A stretch of 64,000 nt of DNA from Porcincola intestinalis (lineage in GTDB: Bacteria; Bacillota; Clostridia; Lachnospirales; Lachnospiraceae): positions 33,641 to 97,640 of the forward strand of contig NZ_VULZ01000014.1 of the NCBI RefSeq assembly GCF_009696445.1. The letters are read 5' to 3'. The notes under the pieces are model-generated. The model was not told where the DNA came from. It saw only the letters and a list, made by a program, of their open reading frames with translations, and made no database searches. Shown here in pieces: positions 9,277 through 17,112 of this stretch. The translations under genes were made by a program, and so were the position numbers. How positions within the stretch are numbered: the first letter of the stretch is position 1; each line of letters opens with the position of its first letter.

Positions 9277-9318
9277 CCAGATATAGGCATGTATGTTTTC
9301 GTATTCACAATATCTTGT
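9277..9318 (-). promoter_or_regulatory. Putative paired NrdR boxes upstream of nrdD
   Basis: Two AT-rich dyads, CCAGATATAG (9277-9286) and CAATATCTTG (9308-9317), resemble the NrdR core CWATATATWG; the second fits best. Their centres are 31 bases apart, about three helical turns, which is the known spacing for NrdR operators in front of ribonucleotide reductase genes. They lie about 125-165 bases upstream of the nrdD start. The first box has two mismatches and also overlaps a longer perfect dyad (CTATATC/GATATAG, 9271-9286). The assignment rests on consensus and spacing. The rest of the 470-base gap holds only the terminator at 9549-9586. Confidence 0.5.
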
Positions 9319-9548
9319 ATGTTCGTGCCTTGCTATCATATCGCAGCGGTTCTCCTTTTGCAACATGGCAAAATAGACAAACTCCTGACTGCCTTTCTCG
9401 AAGGCCATTCCGCAGGACGTTTCAGAAACGCGGAAAACGGGCATCTCTCCAAACGCTTCTTCACTGACAGACGGCGCGCGTTCCGGCTGATGAGCCCGGG
9501 CATATCAGGGTTTCAGCGGCTTCTACACACGCTTCGTGCAATTTGACG

Positions 9549-9586
9549 AAAAAATCCCCGCAGGGTCAAAGGGCCCTGTGGGGATT
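9549..9586 (-). terminator. Rho-independent terminator
   Basis: On the minus strand, AAATCCCCACAGGG pairs with CCTGCGGGGATTT around a short loop and runs into a T-tract (TTTTTT). It lies about 40 bases downstream of the stop codon at 9625 and ends the two-gene unit 10440-9625. Confidence 0.9.
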
Positions 9587-9624
9587 TCTCTTCCTGTCAG
9601 TCCGCACCGCGGCCTGATCGATAT

Positions 9625-10206
9625 TCATGATCTTTTACGGATTGTGTAATGCATCCCGTCGTTCTCATCCAGCACAAACGGTGTGCGATCCAGCATTCCC
9701 GCCATCACACTGCTGCGGAGCCTGTAGTAGTCAGCCGCATCGCCGTTCCACCCGGCTGCATGGATGTCCTCCGCCATATGCCAGGAAACCTGGTCATCGG
9801 AGCTTTCGTCGACAACATTCACCCTGTCGCACGGCATCCCGTTGACAAAGAAATCCTCAAACGCACGGTAGATATCGGAAGCCGAAGCGGCATCCGGCCT
9901 GTTGTCCTGTCCGAACGCATATGCGACGCCGAGAAGCGCCTCCATGCGCTCCGGATGTCCGGAAAGCACACCCTTCACCAGAGAAGCAAGCCTTGTCTCG
10001 GAATCCGCGATGCGGCTCTGCAGCCATCCGTGGATATTGGAGACATCGATCACGCTTTGCAGCTCCGGGAGGCGCGCCGTAAAGCTTTCCGGCTCTCCGA
10101 TCCACCCCTTCTCCGCTGAGTAGGAGGCCAGCTTTCCAGTCAGCTCCTCCTGTTTTCCGATTTTATTGTACAGCCAGTAGTGAACCGGCCCCAGATATGC
10201 TCTCAT
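9625..10206 (-). CDS. Unknown protein paired with DUF1858 protein
   Basis: This is a 193-residue soluble protein with no signal peptide or membrane segment. I do not recognise a family. The sequence looks mostly helical. It contains few cysteines and several conserved-looking Trp/Tyr/His positions (for example HYWLYNKIG near the N-terminus and GWNGDAADYYRLR near 160). It starts 6 bases after the stop codon of the DUF1858 gene, so the two are co-transcribed and probably work together, perhaps in metal-cluster or redox-related chemistry given the partner. A strong terminator follows it. Function is left open. Confidence 0.75.
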   Translation of the reverse strand: MRAYLGPVHYWLYNKIGKQEELTGKLASYSAEKGWIGEPESFTARLPELQSVIDVSNIHGWLQSRIADSETRLASLVKGVLSGHPERMEALLGVAYAFGQDNRPDAASASDIYRAFEDFFVNGMPCDRVNVVDESSDDQVSWHMAEDIHAAGWNGDAADYYRLRSSVMAGMLDRTPFVLDENDGMHYTIRKRS

Positions 10207-10212
10207 CGCTTC

Positions 10213-10440
10213 TCACCCTCTGTTCTCTGCAATCTTGCTGTTGACCTCTTTCACGACCGCCTCCGCGTCCACACCGTGGACCATGCAGGCATCCCGCAGG
10301 CTCTCCCCGAGGGAAGCCGGACAGCCAAGACAGTGCATACCGATTCCGAGCAGGACATCCGTCGTCTCCGGGTACTGACTCACCAGCTCCCCGATCAGTG
10401 TCGTCTCATCTACATACTTGCTTTCCGCCATATCCACCAT
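10213..10440 (-). CDS. DUF1858 domain protein
   Basis: This small protein (75 residues) matches the DUF1858 pattern: a short helical domain with a conserved CX2C (Cys37 and Cys40, in MHCLGCPAS) following a helix of the type PETTDVLLGIGM. The domain is found alone or fused to hybrid-cluster and other redox proteins in anaerobes, and its biochemical role is not established. An AAAGGAG ribosome site lies 6 bases before the ATG. A TATAAT-like -10 sequence occurs about 50 bases upstream (10486-10491, minus strand), suggesting a promoter separate from the sugar operon to its right. It is the first gene of a pair with the unknown protein. Confidence 0.85.
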   Translation of the reverse strand: MVDMAESKYVDETTLIGELVSQYPETTDVLLGIGMHCLGCPASLGESLRDACMVHGVDAEAVVKEVNSKIAENRG

Positions 10441-10532
10441 ACGTCACTCCTTTATGCTTTTTTCGTTGTCTTCCTGTATGGTGGCATTATAATGAAGTAT
10501 GGGCAACTTTTATGTTGTCCTGGCAACACATG

Positions 10533-11369
10533 TTATCCCTTCACGCTTCCGGCCGTCAGTCCCTTTACAAAGAATTTCTGACAGGAAATGAAGACGATGA
10601 GGATCGGAATCAGGCTGAAGACGGACAAGGCAAACACATATCCCCACTGTGTGAACTGGTGCTGCCCGAAAAACCCGGAGATGGCAATCGGAAGTGTCCG
10701 CTTCATGTCATCGTTGATTACGGTATTCGCCCACGGGAATTCCTCCCAGGCTGTCAGAAAATTAAAAATTGAGATGGAAGCAATGCCCGGCTTCGCAAGC
10801 GGAAGCACCACATGGAAATACACGGTAAACACATTTCCGCCATCGATATAAGCCGCTTCATCCAGCTCCCGCGGAATGTTCTCCACGAATCCCTTGATCA
10901 TAAATGTTGAATACGGGATGACCCAGGCAGTGTAAAAGGGGATCAGCCCGCCGATGCTGTTGATCGTATGGAGCTTCACGGCCAGCTCATACTGCGGCAC
11001 AATCATCGTTGTTCCGGGAATGATCATCGTCAGGATGATGAACGCAAACAAAAATCTCCTTCCCGGGAACCGGAACCGCGCGATACAGAACGCGAGTGCG
11101 GAGGATACGACTGCCGACAAAGCAACCGTACTCACGGAAACCAGAACGCTGTTGAGAAAATTGCGCAGAAATCTGCCCTGCGAGAGAATGTACCGATAAT
11201 TTTCCAGCGTGATTTCCTTCAGTTTTGGAAAGAACTTCGGCGGATACTCATACAGAGCACCGTTCGGCTTCAGCGAGGTGCTGATCATATACACCATCGG
11301 CAGGACAACGATTACCATGCCGGCGATCAGAAGGACATACATCCACAGAGCTGTTCTCTTCTTCCTCAT
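10533..11369 (-). CDS. Malto-oligosaccharide ABC permease, MalG-type
   Basis: This is a 278-residue CUT1-family sugar ABC permease with six transmembrane helices. The EAA loop that contacts the ATPase is present around residues 180-205 (ELDEAAYIDGG followed by VFTVYFHVVLPLAKPG). It pairs with the MalF-type permease at 11373-12260; only 3 bases separate the genes. No ATPase gene is in the operon, so a shared multi-sugar ATPase (MsmK/MalK type) elsewhere on the chromosome must energise it. Substrate is inferred as alpha-glucans from the GH13 enzyme in the same operon. It is the last gene of the operon, and no convincing terminator follows. Confidence 0.92.
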   Translation of the reverse strand: MRKKRTALWMYVLLIAGMVIVVLPMVYMISTSLKPNGALYEYPPKFFPKLKEITLENYRYILSQGRFLRNFLNSVLVSVSTVALSAVVSSALAFCIARFRFPGRRFLFAFIILTMIIPGTTMIVPQYELAVKLHTINSIGGLIPFYTAWVIPYSTFMIKGFVENIPRELDEAAYIDGGNVFTVYFHVVLPLAKPGIASISIFNFLTAWEEFPWANTVINDDMKRTLPIAISGFFGQHQFTQWGYVFALSVFSLIPILIVFISCQKFFVKGLTAGSVKG

Positions 11370-11372
11370 GGT

Positions 11373-12260
11373 TCAGTCATCCTCCTTCCTCTGCATAAGC
11401 CCAAACTGCACAACAGCCAGAACCGCCAGGACAAGCGCAATGATGAAAGACAGTGCTGCCGAATAGCCGAACTTGCCGCTGCTGAATGCCTTGTAGTACA
11501 TCCATGTCAGGACAACCTCTGTCGCGTGCCCCGGCTTGCCGTCCGTAATCAGCTTGGTAGAAGTATAGACGTTGAAACCGCCAATCGTGAGCATGACAAG
11601 GGCAAACAGGATGGTCCCTCTGATTCCCGGCAGCGTCACGTGAACAAACCGCTGCCAGGCGCCGGCGCCGTCCATCGACGCGGACTCATACAGGGACTGC
11701 GGCACCTGCTGCAGCGCCGCCAGAAAGACGACCATATTCCAGCCGATCCCTTTCCAGATTCCCAGAAGCATGGCAACTGTCATGCCTCCCCACCTGGAAT
11801 CAAGCCAGTGCACATTCTGGGACGTCACATGGACCACATTTGTCAGGAAATAATTCAGCATGCCCTCCGTATTGAAAACATACTTGAAAACCAGGGAGGC
11901 AATGACCCAGGATGTGATGACCGGAAGATAATAGGCAACCCGAAAGAAAATCTTCGCATGCGTGATCGAATTGATCAGCATGGCGACGAACAGCCCGAGC
12001 ATCATCTGCGCCGGGACAGTCACCAGCGTATAGACGATGGTGTTGGCAAACGCAACCCTGAAGTTTTCATCCCCCAGTACGGTGCGGTAATTATCAAATC
12101 CTATGAATTTCTGGTCAAAGAATGAGCCGAAATCCCATTTGAAAAAGCTCATCCAGAAGAGTCTGACGATCGGATAAAAGGTAAAGATACCAAAGATCAG
12201 CAGTCCCGGCAGCAAAAGCGCAAGAACCCGGACTTTATTCCAGCCTTTCAGTTTCATCAT
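11373..12260 (-). CDS. Malto-oligosaccharide ABC permease, MalF-type
   Basis: This 295-residue CUT1 permease has six predicted membrane helices and an EAA loop (SLYESASMDGAGAWQRFVHV, near 190-210). It forms the membrane channel with the MalG-type partner downstream. The N-terminus is short, without the large P2 periplasmic loop of Enterobacterial MalF, which is normal in Firmicutes. A long hairpin (12281-12319) lies just upstream of its start and separates it from the binding-protein gene. That arrangement allows more binding protein than permease to be made. The ATG has an AGGAG ribosome site. Confidence 0.92.
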   Translation of the reverse strand: MMKLKGWNKVRVLALLLPGLLIFGIFTFYPIVRLFWMSFFKWDFGSFFDQKFIGFDNYRTVLGDENFRVAFANTIVYTLVTVPAQMMLGLFVAMLINSITHAKIFFRVAYYLPVITSWVIASLVFKYVFNTEGMLNYFLTNVVHVTSQNVHWLDSRWGGMTVAMLLGIWKGIGWNMVVFLAALQQVPQSLYESASMDGAGAWQRFVHVTLPGIRGTILFALVMLTIGGFNVYTSTKLITDGKPGHATEVVLTWMYYKAFSSGKFGYSAALSFIIALVLAVLAVVQFGLMQRKEDD

Positions 12261-12280
12261 GCTGCAGTCTCCTTTAAAAT

Positions 12281-12319
12281 GGGGCAGCCGCAGGTTTAAA
12301 TGCGCCCTGCGGCTGCCCC
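12281..12319 (-). promoter_or_regulatory. Intercistronic hairpin between binding protein and permease
   Basis: GGGGCAGCCGCAGG and CCTGCGGCTGCCCC form a perfect 14-bp stem with an 11-base loop in the 101-base gap between the two genes. There is no T-run after it on the minus strand. Such hairpins stabilise the upstream binding-protein mRNA or cause partial termination. The xylo-oligosaccharide operon has an equivalent at 27503-27539. Confidence 0.8.
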
Positions 12320-12361
12320 GGATATCATATAACCCGCAATCCAGGAGAGGCGGGTTGCCGG

Positions 12362-13690
12362 TTATTCTTCCGCAAGCAGCTCATCCACCTCAGCTGCCAG
12401 CTGATCCATCGCATCCTGCGCCGTGGTGTCCCCATTCACCACACCTGTAACAGCCTCGGAAAGCTTGCTGTCGATTTCAGACCAGCTTGCCACAGTCGGG
12501 CGGGATTTTGCCGTCTTCAGCTGCTCGATGTAAGGCGCAAAGTCCGCCTTTTTCACCGTATCGCTCTCAAGCGCTTCCTTGTTGCATGGGATCTGCCCGC
12601 ACTTTGCCATGGCCTCCTGTGCATACTCACTGGTCATGAACTTCATAAATTTCCACGCAGCATCCTTGTGGGCTGACTTGAACATTCCGATGTCCTCACC
12701 GCCCAGGACGGATACCGAGCCGCCATCTCCTGCCGGAACCGGCGCGACAGCATACTCAAGGTCCGGATAAGCGCCCGCCAGCTCAGAGACCTTCCACGGT
12801 CCCTCCAGAAGCATCATGTAGCGCCCTGTTCCGAAGCCGTCTGTCATCGGGATATCTCCGCTGTTCCAGCCGGTGATCGCACCTTCCTTCGCAAGATCTG
12901 CGAACATCTGGATCGCCGCGACCGTCTTCTCCCCGTTCAGATAGCCGGTTGCCTTCGTCTGGTCCTCATTTGTGATGGCTCCGCCCATGCTCCAGATAAA
13001 CGGGCAGAGGTTCCAGCCGGACAGGCCGGGTTCATCATATCCCCATACCTGCTGACCATTTTTGTTGGTTCCGGAAAGCTTCCGGCAGGCCTCTGCGAAC
13101 TCATCCATCGTCTTTGGCACATCCACACCTGCGTCCTTCAGTCCCTGGACGTTGTAATAGAGAATTTTTGTATTGGTATTCAGCGCCAGTGCGTAGGAGT
13201 CTCCTCCGATCTGCGCAGTTGTCATGGCGCTCTCCAGAAGTCCGCCGGAGACATCGCCGAAGTCACTCATTTCCTGATTCAGCGGCACCAGAATCCCCAT
13301 CTTCTGGAATTCCGGAACCCAGGCACTGTCCAGCCTTGCAACGTCCGGAAGCGTATCGGACTGGGCGCTGATCAGAATCTTGTCATGAAGATCCGCCCAC
13401 TCGTGGGAGACCGCATTGACCGTGATCCCCGGATGCTCCTTCTCAAACTTCGGAATCAGGTCATTCATCAGCGTTTCATTCTCCGGCGATTGTGCGCTAT
13501 AATGGTGCCAGAAGTTCAATGTAACTTCTTCAGACGGAGCCGCAGCTTCTGTACCGGATGCCTGCGTTTTGACTGAATCCTCATCCTTCACTGAGGATTC
13601 AGCCGCTCCTGCTGTCATACTTCCTGCCAGCGCCATGCACATCGCTGCCGAGAGGATGGCCGTCTGGATTCTGCCTGAACACTTCTTCAT
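12362..13690 (-). CDS. Extracellular sugar-binding protein, malto-oligosaccharide ABC system
   Basis: This 442-residue solute-binding protein of the CUT1 type captures oligosaccharide outside the cell and delivers it to the MalFG-like permeases. The signal peptide runs to about residue 29 (positive start, hydrophobic stretch, then TAGAA). At the place where a Gram-positive lipobox would read LAGC it reads LAGS (Ser24), so no lipid anchor can be attached. A Glu/Ser/Ala-rich linker follows, then the binding domain beginning VTLNFWHHYSAQSPE. It overlaps the GH13 stop by 4 bases (ATGA), showing tight coupling. Maltodextrin specificity is inferred from the neighbours. Confidence 0.92.
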   Translation of the reverse strand: MKKCSGRIQTAILSAAMCMALAGSMTAGAAESSVKDEDSVKTQASGTEAAAPSEEVTLNFWHHYSAQSPENETLMNDLIPKFEKEHPGITVNAVSHEWADLHDKILISAQSDTLPDVARLDSAWVPEFQKMGILVPLNQEMSDFGDVSGGLLESAMTTAQIGGDSYALALNTNTKILYYNVQGLKDAGVDVPKTMDEFAEACRKLSGTNKNGQQVWGYDEPGLSGWNLCPFIWSMGGAITNEDQTKATGYLNGEKTVAAIQMFADLAKEGAITGWNSGDIPMTDGFGTGRYMMLLEGPWKVSELAGAYPDLEYAVAPVPAGDGGSVSVLGGEDIGMFKSAHKDAAWKFMKFMTSEYAQEAMAKCGQIPCNKEALESDTVKKADFAPYIEQLKTAKSRPTVASWSEIDSKLSEAVTGVVNGDTTAQDAMDQLAAEVDELLAEE

Positions 13691-15495
13691 AAGATTCCCT
13701 CCTTTGTCTGATCTTCCTTGAATATGACCGCTGAATACGGTGCGAGCGTCACATTCAGATATCCCTTGTAATGAATCACATCTTCATTCAGAAAATGCTG
13801 CTGCGCTTCCTTTTCTGTCGAGATAAGCGCCCTTTCCTGCCGGCTTTCATCTGTCTGCAGCAGTACCCTGAAACGTCCCTCTGACACAACCGGTACCCGC
13901 AGATCACAATCATCCACGCCTGTGTTCACCAGGATATAGATGGCATTCCGTCCTTCACCCCGGAAATACCCGTATACATCCTTACAGCAGAGGATTGTTC
14001 TCTGACGTCCCGTCCGAAGAGCCGGCTCCTTCTTCCGGATACGGATCAGACTTCTGTACAGCTCATAAAGTTCCTGATCCCGCTCACTTTCCTCCCAGAT
14101 CATGCACCTGCGGCAGTCCGGGTCATTCTCCCCCTCCATGCCGCACTCATCGCCATAATAGATAGACGGCGAGCCCATAAAGCTCATCTGGAGGACGACC
14201 GCCAGCGCCATCTTCCTCCGGTCGCCGCCGCACAGCGTCAGAAACCGTTCCGTGTCATGGCTGCCGAGTGGAAGAAACATCGAAAGATCCATATCCACCG
14301 GATAGTCGGACAGCATCTTCTGGATTCTGGCGTCAAATTCCTCCGCCCGGATTGTTCCAAGCGCGATGAAGTCCCGGACCGCATCCCGAAACATATAATT
14401 CATGATGCTGTCCATCTGCGTGCCGTTCATCAGCCTCAGTCCGCTCCCCCAGGTCTCCCCCAGCAGAAGCATATTCGGATGCTTCTGCTTCAGCACAATC
14501 CGTGCCATCTCCCAGACGCTCTCGTCGACTTCATCCGCGACATCCAGCCGCCACCCATCGATCTGGAATTCCGATATCCAAAAATCCATCACGCGCAGGA
14601 TGAACGCCCGAACTTCCGGATTTCCGCTGTTGAGCTTCGGCATGTACTTGTACGCACCGACACACTCGTAGTCATGATGAGTGATGTCAAACGGAAAATC
14701 CCTGACGAAAAACCAGTCCCTGTAGCGGGAGCGCTCCTGGTTTTTCAGCAGATCCTGGAATGGCTCAAAATGGATCCCGCAGTGGTTGAACACTCCGTCC
14801 AGGATAATCCGCATCCCGGACGCATGAACCCGCTCCACCAGTTCCTTCAGATCCTCATTGGTCCCGAACTGCGGATCGACCTCAAAGTAGTCTGTCGTTG
14901 CATACTTGTGATTGAAATCGCCCTTGAAGACCGGATTCAGATAGAGACAGTCCACGCCAAGTTCCTTCAGGTACGGCAATTTCCTGATAATTCCCCTTAA
15001 ATCACCTCCCATGTCATGCACTCTGTCCGGCGGGCTGCCCCACGGCATGCACCCATCCGGGTCATTGCCCCGGTCTCCGTTGCAGAACCGTTCCGGAAAG
15101 ATCTGATAGAACACCTGTCCCCTCGCCCATGCCGGCACTGTGACGGCATCGGTCGTGTTCGCGTACAGGAATTCGAAAAATCCATCCGTCGGACAACGTT
15201 GCGAAAAACCATGCGCTGAATAGTACAAGGCATCGTCAAACCGGAAATAATACTTCTGATACCGGGCGATCTGGTGAAACGTAACGACTGCTGCATAATA
15301 ATCGAACAGCTCGTCCCGATACTCCCACACCATCGGAATCTCCCGGACCTTTTCCGGCTCTGTCCTTGCAAAGCAGAACAGGGTGCAGCGCTGTACATCT
15401 GCTCTGGCAGTCCGTATCCTGAAAACCAGCGTTCTGCGGTTTTGAAGATAAACATCCGGGTATGTCCCGGTATGCCTGACTGCTTCTCTGATCAT
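13687..15495 (-). CDS. GH13 neopullulanase/cyclomaltodextrinase-type alpha-glycosidase
   Basis: This 602-residue cytoplasmic alpha-amylase-superfamily enzyme probably hydrolyses imported malto-oligosaccharides, cyclodextrins or pullulan fragments. It has an N-terminal CBM34-like beta domain (about 1-120) and a catalytic barrel. The four GH13 regions are clear: DGVFNH (233-238); GWRLDV with nucleophile Asp318; GETW with acid/base Glu347; and SHDTER with transition-state stabiliser Asp414. The C-terminal beta domain begins near 510. There is no signal peptide, in keeping with intracellular action. The start overlaps the end of the LacI gene by 4 bases. Exact product specificity within GH13_20 cannot be read off. 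Confidence 0.93.
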   Translation of the reverse strand: MIREAVRHTGTYPDVYLQNRRTLVFRIRTARADVQRCTLFCFARTEPEKVREIPMVWEYRDELFDYYAAVVTFHQIARYQKYYFRFDDALYYSAHGFSQRCPTDGFFEFLYANTTDAVTVPAWARGQVFYQIFPERFCNGDRGNDPDGCMPWGSPPDRVHDMGGDLRGIIRKLPYLKELGVDCLYLNPVFKGDFNHKYATTDYFEVDPQFGTNEDLKELVERVHASGMRIILDGVFNHCGIHFEPFQDLLKNQERSRYRDWFFVRDFPFDITHHDYECVGAYKYMPKLNSGNPEVRAFILRVMDFWISEFQIDGWRLDVADEVDESVWEMARIVLKQKHPNMLLLGETWGSGLRLMNGTQMDSIMNYMFRDAVRDFIALGTIRAEEFDARIQKMLSDYPVDMDLSMFLPLGSHDTERFLTLCGGDRRKMALAVVLQMSFMGSPSIYYGDECGMEGENDPDCRRCMIWEESERDQELYELYRSLIRIRKKEPALRTGRQRTILCCKDVYGYFRGEGRNAIYILVNTGVDDCDLRVPVVSEGRFRVLLQTDESRQERALISTEKEAQQHFLNEDVIHYKGYLNVTLAPYSAVIFKEDQTKEGIL

Positions 15496-16550
15496 TGACC
15501 CTCCTTTCCCGCTGATGACATCCGCCTGATCAGGCTGGCGCCGATCAGCACCTGCCTGGGCGGCCTGTCGGCCTCATGTATGCTCTGTATCAGAAGCTCT
15601 GCCGCAGCCTTCCCGAGTCTGGATGTATCCACATCCACCGCCGTAAGCGGCGGGTCCATGAAAGGTGCCAGCGGGTAGTTATCGAAGGTCACCACACCAG
15701 CCTCCTCCGGGATCCGGATCCCCGCCCCGCGAAGGGCGCGCAGCACATGATACGCAATCTCATTGTCCGCGCACAGAAAAGCATCCGCTTTCCCCTCGCC
15801 GACAAGTCTGACAGCCAGCTCCTCCAGCTTCGCTGCCTGTCCGTCCGTCCAGAATTCCGCATCTGCCTGTTCAGGCGGACGCGGCTGCCCGTCCGGCTCC
15901 TCCACATATATCACCTGCGGAGGACATATTTCCGTCACACCATCCTGATAGCCGTAAATTCGGTTCCTGGCAAAAACGGTTCTGTCGTTTCGGACAATCA
16001 TGACAATCCTGCGAAACCCCTGCCGGCAGAGGTGAACGACCGCCTCCCTGCTTCCTTTCCGGTTATCGACATCCACCCAAGTCGTTCTCGTCTGGCCGAT
16101 TTCCGGCTCTCCGAGCACAACAAACGGAAAATGCTCTTCCTCCAGGAACTTTACGGTTTCCTCATCGAGGCTGGCCGGTGGAATAATCAATCCGTCCACC
16201 CGCTTTTCATAGACCAGCGACCGGATCGAGGAGACCGGCCGGTTGTTCGTAATCAGGAGGCTGTAGGCATGCTCCTGAAGTGTTTTCTCGATCGCATACA
16301 CACTCCGGTTGAAAAAACTGTTGGCGAAGGTTCCTTCGTCCGCTGCGTCAATCACAAGCCCGATGGTACAGGATGCGCCGCTTGCCAGGTTTCTGGCCGT
16401 ACTGTTCGGGTGGTAGTTCAGCTTTTTCATTGCTTCTCTGATCTTTTCCTGGGTCTCCTCCGATATCGGAGCCGTCCGGTTGACCACCCTTGACACCGTG
16501 GAGGGAGACACACCAACCATCTTTGCAATGTCCTTGATCGTCGCTGCCAT
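15492..16550 (-). CDS. LacI-family regulator of the malto-oligosaccharide operon
   Basis: This 352-residue repressor-type protein has an N-terminal LacI helix-turn-helix (TIKDIAKMVGVSPSTVSRVV, residues 4-23), a hinge with the RNLASG-type minor-groove helix, and a periplasmic-binding-protein-like sensor domain. The frame is open upstream, but the ATG at 16550 fits the domain edge and has AAGGGA before it. It is the first gene of the operon it should control. Two LacI-type operators with the central CG typical of MalR/LacI sites lie around and below the transcription start, so autorepression relieved by a malto-oligosaccharide or related sugar is likely. Confidence 0.93.
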   Translation of the reverse strand: MAATIKDIAKMVGVSPSTVSRVVNRTAPISEETQEKIREAMKKLNYHPNSTARNLASGASCTIGLVIDAADEGTFANSFFNRSVYAIEKTLQEHAYSLLITNNRPVSSIRSLVYEKRVDGLIIPPASLDEETVKFLEEEHFPFVVLGEPEIGQTRTTWVDVDNRKGSREAVVHLCRQGFRRIVMIVRNDRTVFARNRIYGYQDGVTEICPPQVIYVEEPDGQPRPPEQADAEFWTDGQAAKLEELAVRLVGEGKADAFLCADNEIAYHVLRALRGAGIRIPEEAGVVTFDNYPLAPFMDPPLTAVDVDTSRLGKAAAELLIQSIHEADRPPRQVLIGASLIRRMSSAGKEGQ

Positions 16551-16604
16551 ACTGGTTCCCTTCTGCAGGCTGTCTGTCTCTGTCCGCCTGAAAATCTTCT
16601 CTTC

Positions 16605-16695
16605 ATGCAATCGTTTGCATGAATGTTGTAAAATATATGCAATCGTGCAACCGATTGCATACTGAATATATACGTCATTCTGTTTTAATTGTCAA
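16605..16695 (-). promoter_or_regulatory. Promoter with two LacI operators for the malto-oligosaccharide operon
   Basis: On the minus strand a near-consensus sigma-A promoter reads TTGACA (16690-16695), 17 bases, TATATA (16667-16672). The expected transcript start is near 16660. An operator GTGCAACCGATTGCAT (16645-16660) covers that start, and a second, ATGCAATCGTTTGCAT (16605-16620), lies about 40 bases downstream, a near-integral four-turn spacing. A partial third site overlaps at 16637-16650. Both have the LacI/GalR-family CG-centred dyad. Confidence 0.88.
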
Positions 16696-16861
16696 CATAT
16701 CTTCAGGTTCATCTGTCCATTTTTATGAAACCTGCACAACCTAAGGGCCCTATTTTTATGCAATCCTTCAATCGAGCAGGGCCGATTCACCCTGCCCCCT
16801 CGTTTCGTCGCCCCCGCCGTCCTCTCGTGCTTCGCACTCGATGATGTGCGGTCGCCAGGTG

Positions 16862-16889
16862 CCATGATGCAAGCAAGCTTGCATCATGG
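16862..16889. repeat. Perfect 28-bp palindrome
   Basis: The arms CCATGATGCAAGC and GCTTGCATCATGG are perfectly complementary with only 2 bases between them. It lies in the 560-base gap between the LacI promoter and the end of cstA. There is no T-run on either side, so it is more likely a cruciform or dispersed palindromic repeat than a terminator. The remainder of that gap holds no gene that I can see. Confidence 0.85.
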
Positions 16890-16910
16890 CTTCTGGCTCG
16901 TCGCTTTCAC

Positions 16911-16942
16911 AAAAAAGAGGCACGGAACGCTTCCGTGCCTCT
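16911..16942 (-). terminator. Rho-independent terminator after cstA
   Basis: AGAGGCACGGAA pairs with TTCCGTGCCTCT around a 3-base loop. On the minus strand a TTTTTTG run follows. It lies about 170 bases below the cstA stop and is the likely transcript end for cstA. Confidence 0.9.
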
Positions 16943-17112
16943 CTCCGAGAAACAATTGCTTCCCTGCTTATTCACTTGTCAGAGATGCATTCCCGCACCA
17001 TTTTGATACGGCCACAATATCCAGTCAGGTCTGCTCCGGTTGTTTTGGTGCAGTTTGAAACATCTAACCGCTCACAACCTGCCCCCTGTGTGATACTAAA
17101 TGATTCCGGATA

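Noticed and set aside
10968..12125. 385-codon plus-strand open frame opposite the malto-oligosaccharide permeases
   Set aside because: Antisense to two clear permease genes, rich in His/Arg/Gln, no domain.
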